Origin: Hormiphora californensis
Taxonomy: Eukaryota; Ctenophora; Tentaculata; Cydippida; Pleurobrachiidae
Length of the DNA: 64,000 nt
Direction: 5' to 3'
Assembly: GCA_020137815.1 (NCBI GenBank)
Contig: CM035354.1
Coordinates: 806,001-870,000 of the forward strand
In this document: positions 60,459 through 64,000 of the stretch, piece by piece
How the letters are laid out: every line of letters begins with the position of its first letter
Numbering within the stretch: position 1 is the first letter of the stretch
Made by a program: the position numbers and the translations under genes
Notes under the pieces: model-generated
Told to the model about the DNA's origin: nothing
The model's database searches: none
What the model saw: the letters and a program-made list of their open reading frames with translations, nothing else

Positions 60459-62573
60459 GAGTGAGAGAGAGAGATAGAGAGGGGAGAGAGAGAGAGCATA
60501 CACTGTACCATATATTGCCCCTGGGCAGATCTGCAATTACACAGCGCAATCTTCCCAGCGAGCTCACATAGTAGCTGCAGTACGAACAAACAAACTAAGA
60601 TTCTCTAGCAGCCCCATTTTGAGGAGCTGAAAACAAGAATCAAGATGTTGCAATACATATGCATTGGATATGACAATTGGGTGGGTTAATGAGCTACATA
60701 ATATTGACTATTGAGCCGTGTTATTTCCCTCGCTCCTTTACTGGGGGGGGGGGCACAACATTCCAAAAACATTACCTGAATCGTGTGCTATGGAGCAACC
60801 AATAATGAAATCCAGGACTGCAAGAAGGAGTATGGCCAATAGTGCCAACTGCAACCTGAAATTATTGTACCAGTAAGAGTCGGACATGCCGGAATTAGTC
60901 ACGTCATGATCACCGTTTAGTAATCCTACATTTTAGTTCATTGAAGATGGGGGTTATTGAACCCTTTTATCCTTACCTTATGAGGTATTTAACTCCAAAA
61001 AGGGCAACTACAGTCAGTAGTATGACCGTTGTAATACCGATCCCTCTCAGGAGCCAGTGGTTGGCTGGGTTAGGATCAAACTTGAGCACGATCGCTTCCG
61101 CGAAACCAGTCACATACAGCGCAATGCAGATCGTCTGTGATATTGGACGGTGAGTAGCATGGCAGTGTATGGAAATTGAAATATTAATAGCACCGCAGCA
61201 GTTATGTAGACATTCTAACTGCACGGGATAAGTGCTACTCTCTTACCTGTCCAAGTGTGTACATGATACCGATGGTAGCTCCAGCCTTCCCTCCAAATAC
61301 ATGGGTAACAATCCCATAAATACCACCTAAAGGAGAGAGAATCATTAGTTCCTTATTTAATTCTTCATTTAGTTAGAGTATGGAATCCAATATCTTGGTT
61401 TAGACTACAAGGGGGATGGTTGAAAAGTAGTAATCAAACCTTTTGTCTCAGTCCCACAGCGTGCTAAGAGACCGTTACTGGCTAATACGGTACACAGACC
61501 CACAAAGAGGGTGAACACGATTATCAGACATGTCAATCCTAATCCTGCGTTGCCCTGAAATATTGGGTATATTAAAAACTTTTAATTTGTATCTTGTCCT
61601 ACAGTCTACAATTCGCACAAAATCTCTTTTGGAAAAATTTCGTAATCTGAATTCTCAGAGCGTACGTTTATTGTACACTCGGTGGAAAGATCTTAGAAAA
61701 GGAGAGAGAGAGGGAGAGAGAGATAGAGAGAAATGGGAGAGAGAGGGAGAGAAATGTAGATCGATTATGGACGATTAGCATCCGCTCTGTACACTCTGAG
61801 AGTCTCTCGCATAACAGACAGTACTCTTCAGTTATCATACACTGTGTGTGTAACTACTAACATCCAATTCATCATCAGGTCAATGTCGGGGATGATTAGT
61901 TAAGAGTTCGTAGTTATGAGAGAGATCACACATACACCCCTGTCGGACTCACAAACACAGGTACCAGAAGCTTTCTTCTGCTCTCTTTCTCTGCATTTAA
62001 TGACCCGCCATTTTTGGCGTAATCGAGCACCATGACTCTCTCTCCCTGTGGTTTCACTCTCCTTCTATATCTACCTTTCTCTCCCCTCCCTCTCTCACAC
62101 ACCGCTTCCCTTCCCAATTTAGAGCCATATATGCAACAGCATGCTGTACGCTAAACTGGGCCTGGATAAAACTGGTGTTTAAATAAATTTGTCAAAATCA
62201 ATCCAAGGATGAGTCACAAAGCGAATTTTTTGTTGTCAAATGGAACTTCGGAGGAATTCAAACTTACCACGACCCAGCCCGCACGGAGAAAAACAACAAG
62301 GCCAAAAATGTTGAGCATACAGGAGGTAAAGACGCCATCCCAGGTGCCGAAGAGGATTGGTTTCCTGATGAAGAAATTTGCTTTCCACCATTCCACCAAA
62401 TAACTTTCCTGAAATACCCAAAAGGTTCAAAGTTAGGATCATTATGAGCAGCACTAATAGAAAATTAGGTACACTAACTACACGTATAAGCTTACGTCAA
62501 TTTCATCCCATAGTTCTGTTTTCCTAGGCGAGGATCTACCCCGTGACTCCTCGTCCAGAAAGGGCTGGGCCAT
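56246..62573 (-). CDS. SLC12A8: SLC12A8-like cation-chloride cotransporter family carrier (14 exons)
   Basis: Exons in transcript order are 62573-62496, 62408-62268, 61554-61440, 61326-61247, 61134-60977, 60855-60776, 59800-59602, 59453-59366, 57997-57851, 57700-57537, 57353-57256, 57001-56862, 56767-56650 and 56451-56246. They total 1812 nt (603 aa). An in-frame TAA two codons before the ATG supports the start. Family blocks are [20 protein letters not shown] (TM1), [40 protein letters not shown] and a C-terminal [12 protein letters not shown]. There are about 12 hydrophobic segments in an amino-acid/polyamine-cation fold. The member assignment rests on TM1 and the short non-CCC tail. Human SLC12A8 has been linked to nicotinamide mononucleotide and polyamine transport, which is disputed, so I do not assign a substrate. 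Confidence 0.92.
57784..57830 (-). repeat. Donor-proximal dispersed repeat, diverged copy C
   Basis: On the minus strand TTCGAACCCTCCTTTACAAG, then GGGTCCAGCTAGACAACG, resembles copies A and B. It lies about 20 bases after the donor of the SLC12A8 exon ending at 57851. Confidence 0.5.
59109..59355 (+). repeat. (TTTGG)n microsatellite
   Basis: About 45 copies of GGTTT, interrupted twice, end about 10 bases from the donor of the SLC12A8 exon at 59366. The Trp/Phe/Gly open frames are artefacts. Confidence 0.95.
60370..60484 (+). repeat. (GA)n microsatellite
   Basis: A GA tract in an SLC12A8 intron. Confidence 0.95.
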
Positions 62574-64000
62574 TATTTAGGCAACTACCTCCATCATTCC
62601 CGGCCCTACAGTGGAGGTTTAGTCAGCAGTGAGTTCTTGATCAACTAACGGATGTCGAAAATTTGAGCAACAAGGTGGAATTGTTTATTGTCACTGACAG
62701 AGCCTTAGGAGTTAGCCGTTAGGGCTAAGGACAGAGCTAAAAACTCAGAACTCAGCTCTGATACAGTATGGTGACTGGATAAAAACTAAATGTTAACAAT
62801 TTAGGGATTGTATGATTGACAGGGACGAGCAGTTATATCAAGTGGGGCAATAGACTCATTTTATATTTAATTTATTACAGATTTGATTATTATATGTGTC
62901 TACACGTATTTATATTCAGGCCGATGTTGGCCGCCACCCCCTTCTTGAGACAAATGAGCAGAGAGAGGGAGTATGAGAGTATGACGGTGTGTGGGTAATT
63001 TATTATAATTTATTCTATCCTTTTTCTTTTCTTGTATGGAAATACAATTAGGGATGAGATGGAAATACGTTCTTGGTGGTGTGTAAGCGGTAAGCCGTGA
63101 CGTCGCCGTAAACAGAGTGCGAAAGCCAAAATTGAACAACAAAACTTGGCATACGTTGCAGGCCCCTTATAATATAATATAAGGGGCCTGGAGGGAATAC
63201 CGCGCTAGGGGGGAATATATAATCAATAATATCTCCGGTTCCAGATAAGGTACAGAAATCGTTTTGGTAGCGTTGGAAAGAAGAAGATAACAGCTTTCAA
63301 ATGCAACCAGTTTCAGGTCTCTATCTTATCAGGAACAGGAGATATGAACCAAACTCCGCAAAATCGAGTGCGGTAAAATAAAAAAATTCGAAATTTTAAT
63401 TCAAATTTGAAACAAAGTGTTCCTGCAGGGACCTGTGACGTCACTTTTTGAAAACAACCAATCTTTGAACGGCTATTGCTCAGCCTCCTCAAGTCCAATT
63501 AACTTTTCTCAAAAACAGCAAGGTAGATAATTGTCAGATCTAACAGCTAGTGAAAGAATCAAGCCAAACGGACTTCAGGGGCCAAAGTTATAAGCACCGC
63601 CGTTTTTTCGACCGCAAAGTTATTTTCGACCCAGCCGAGCTCAGACCAAACGCGCGCGCGGCATTCCCTCCAGTCCCCTCGTTGCGGGGGTGCGCGCATG
63701 AGGGGGCTGCAGCGCATTCCAACAACAAAACTTGAAAATTTCACATTTTAAGAATTTCGGCTCAGTTATTTAAATACGTCCGCGCGGCGCCACCCACAGA
63801 ATGCGCAGATAAGTTTTGCGCGCTTCAAACCAGGTCTACATACTTGCGCGCAGCTGAACTCTCTGAAACGTTTGGCGTTCGCGCCCGCCGATGAGTCGTG
63901 GATTTTGGACGCGTGTACCTCCGGACCAAAATGTTGAATATTCCTATTTCGTGTATTTATCAGGAACAGATTGTAGGACACATAAACACACTGATATACG
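62574..64000. other. Upstream intergenic region of SLC12A8
   Basis: It contains no recognisable gene. A small palindrome (GGCCCCTTATA and inverse) lies at 63161-63189. A diverged foldback-family unit is at 63220-63360. GC-rich sequence with many GCGC motifs runs from about 63640 to 63900 and may belong to an element cut by the window edge. Confidence 0.6.
63220..63360 (+). repeat. Diverged copy of the foldback-element unit
   Basis: It reads ATATCTCCGGTTCCAGATAA, then GTTGGAAAG, then TCTTATCAGGAACAGGAGAT. The order and spacing match the unit in 14353-15402. Confidence 0.6.

Overview
This is a window of animal (metazoan) nuclear DNA. Nearly every coding exon is bounded by GT...AG splice sites. 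The proteins are animal families: a TTLL6/13-type tubulin polyglutamylase, a giant CCP/Sushi-CUB membrane protein, an SLC12A8-type carrier, rhodopsin-class GPCRs and a papain protease with ShKT modules. There are many (GA)n tracts, minisatellites and short DNA transposons. An invertebrate is clear. A non-bilaterian such as a cnidarian is my guess from the GPCR style and the papain-ShKT architecture, but the sequence does not settle it.

Layout. 1-5.4 kb is intergenic and packed with small transposons and palindromes. 5.4-20.0 kb is the TTLL gene (minus, 16 exons, 795 codons). 20.0-21.85 kb is intergenic with a hAT-type MITE. 21.85-55.39 kb is one very long minus-strand gene of 40 exons (2317 codons): signal peptide, about 30 CCP/Sushi domains, one CUB, one transmembrane helix and a cytoplasmic tail with an NPEY motif. 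56.2-62.6 kb is the SLC12A8-like gene (minus, 14 exons, 603 codons). All three gene models were built by hand from splice sites, and their exon lengths add up in frame to a stop codon.

Nested genes. Four uninterrupted ORFs sit inside introns of these hosts. Two related class A GPCRs (one in a TTLL intron, one nearly filling a 1.45 kb intron of the Sushi gene) and an OST-alpha/SGNH-hydrolase fusion lie on the plus strand. A TATA-driven papain-like protease with C-terminal ShKT modules lies on the minus strand. The three plus-strand ORFs each start 0-1 base after a good 3' splice-acceptor sequence, which implies a 5'-UTR intron or spliced-leader trans-splicing.

Most unusual points: the OST-alpha-SGNH fusion; a 30-bp minisatellite that repeats one exon's 5' splice site eleven times, with a second smaller case in the same gene; a 1.05 kb foldback inside a TTLL intron; perfect overlapping palindromes near 2 kb; and a transposon with poly-G ends nested inside a pogo-type MITE.
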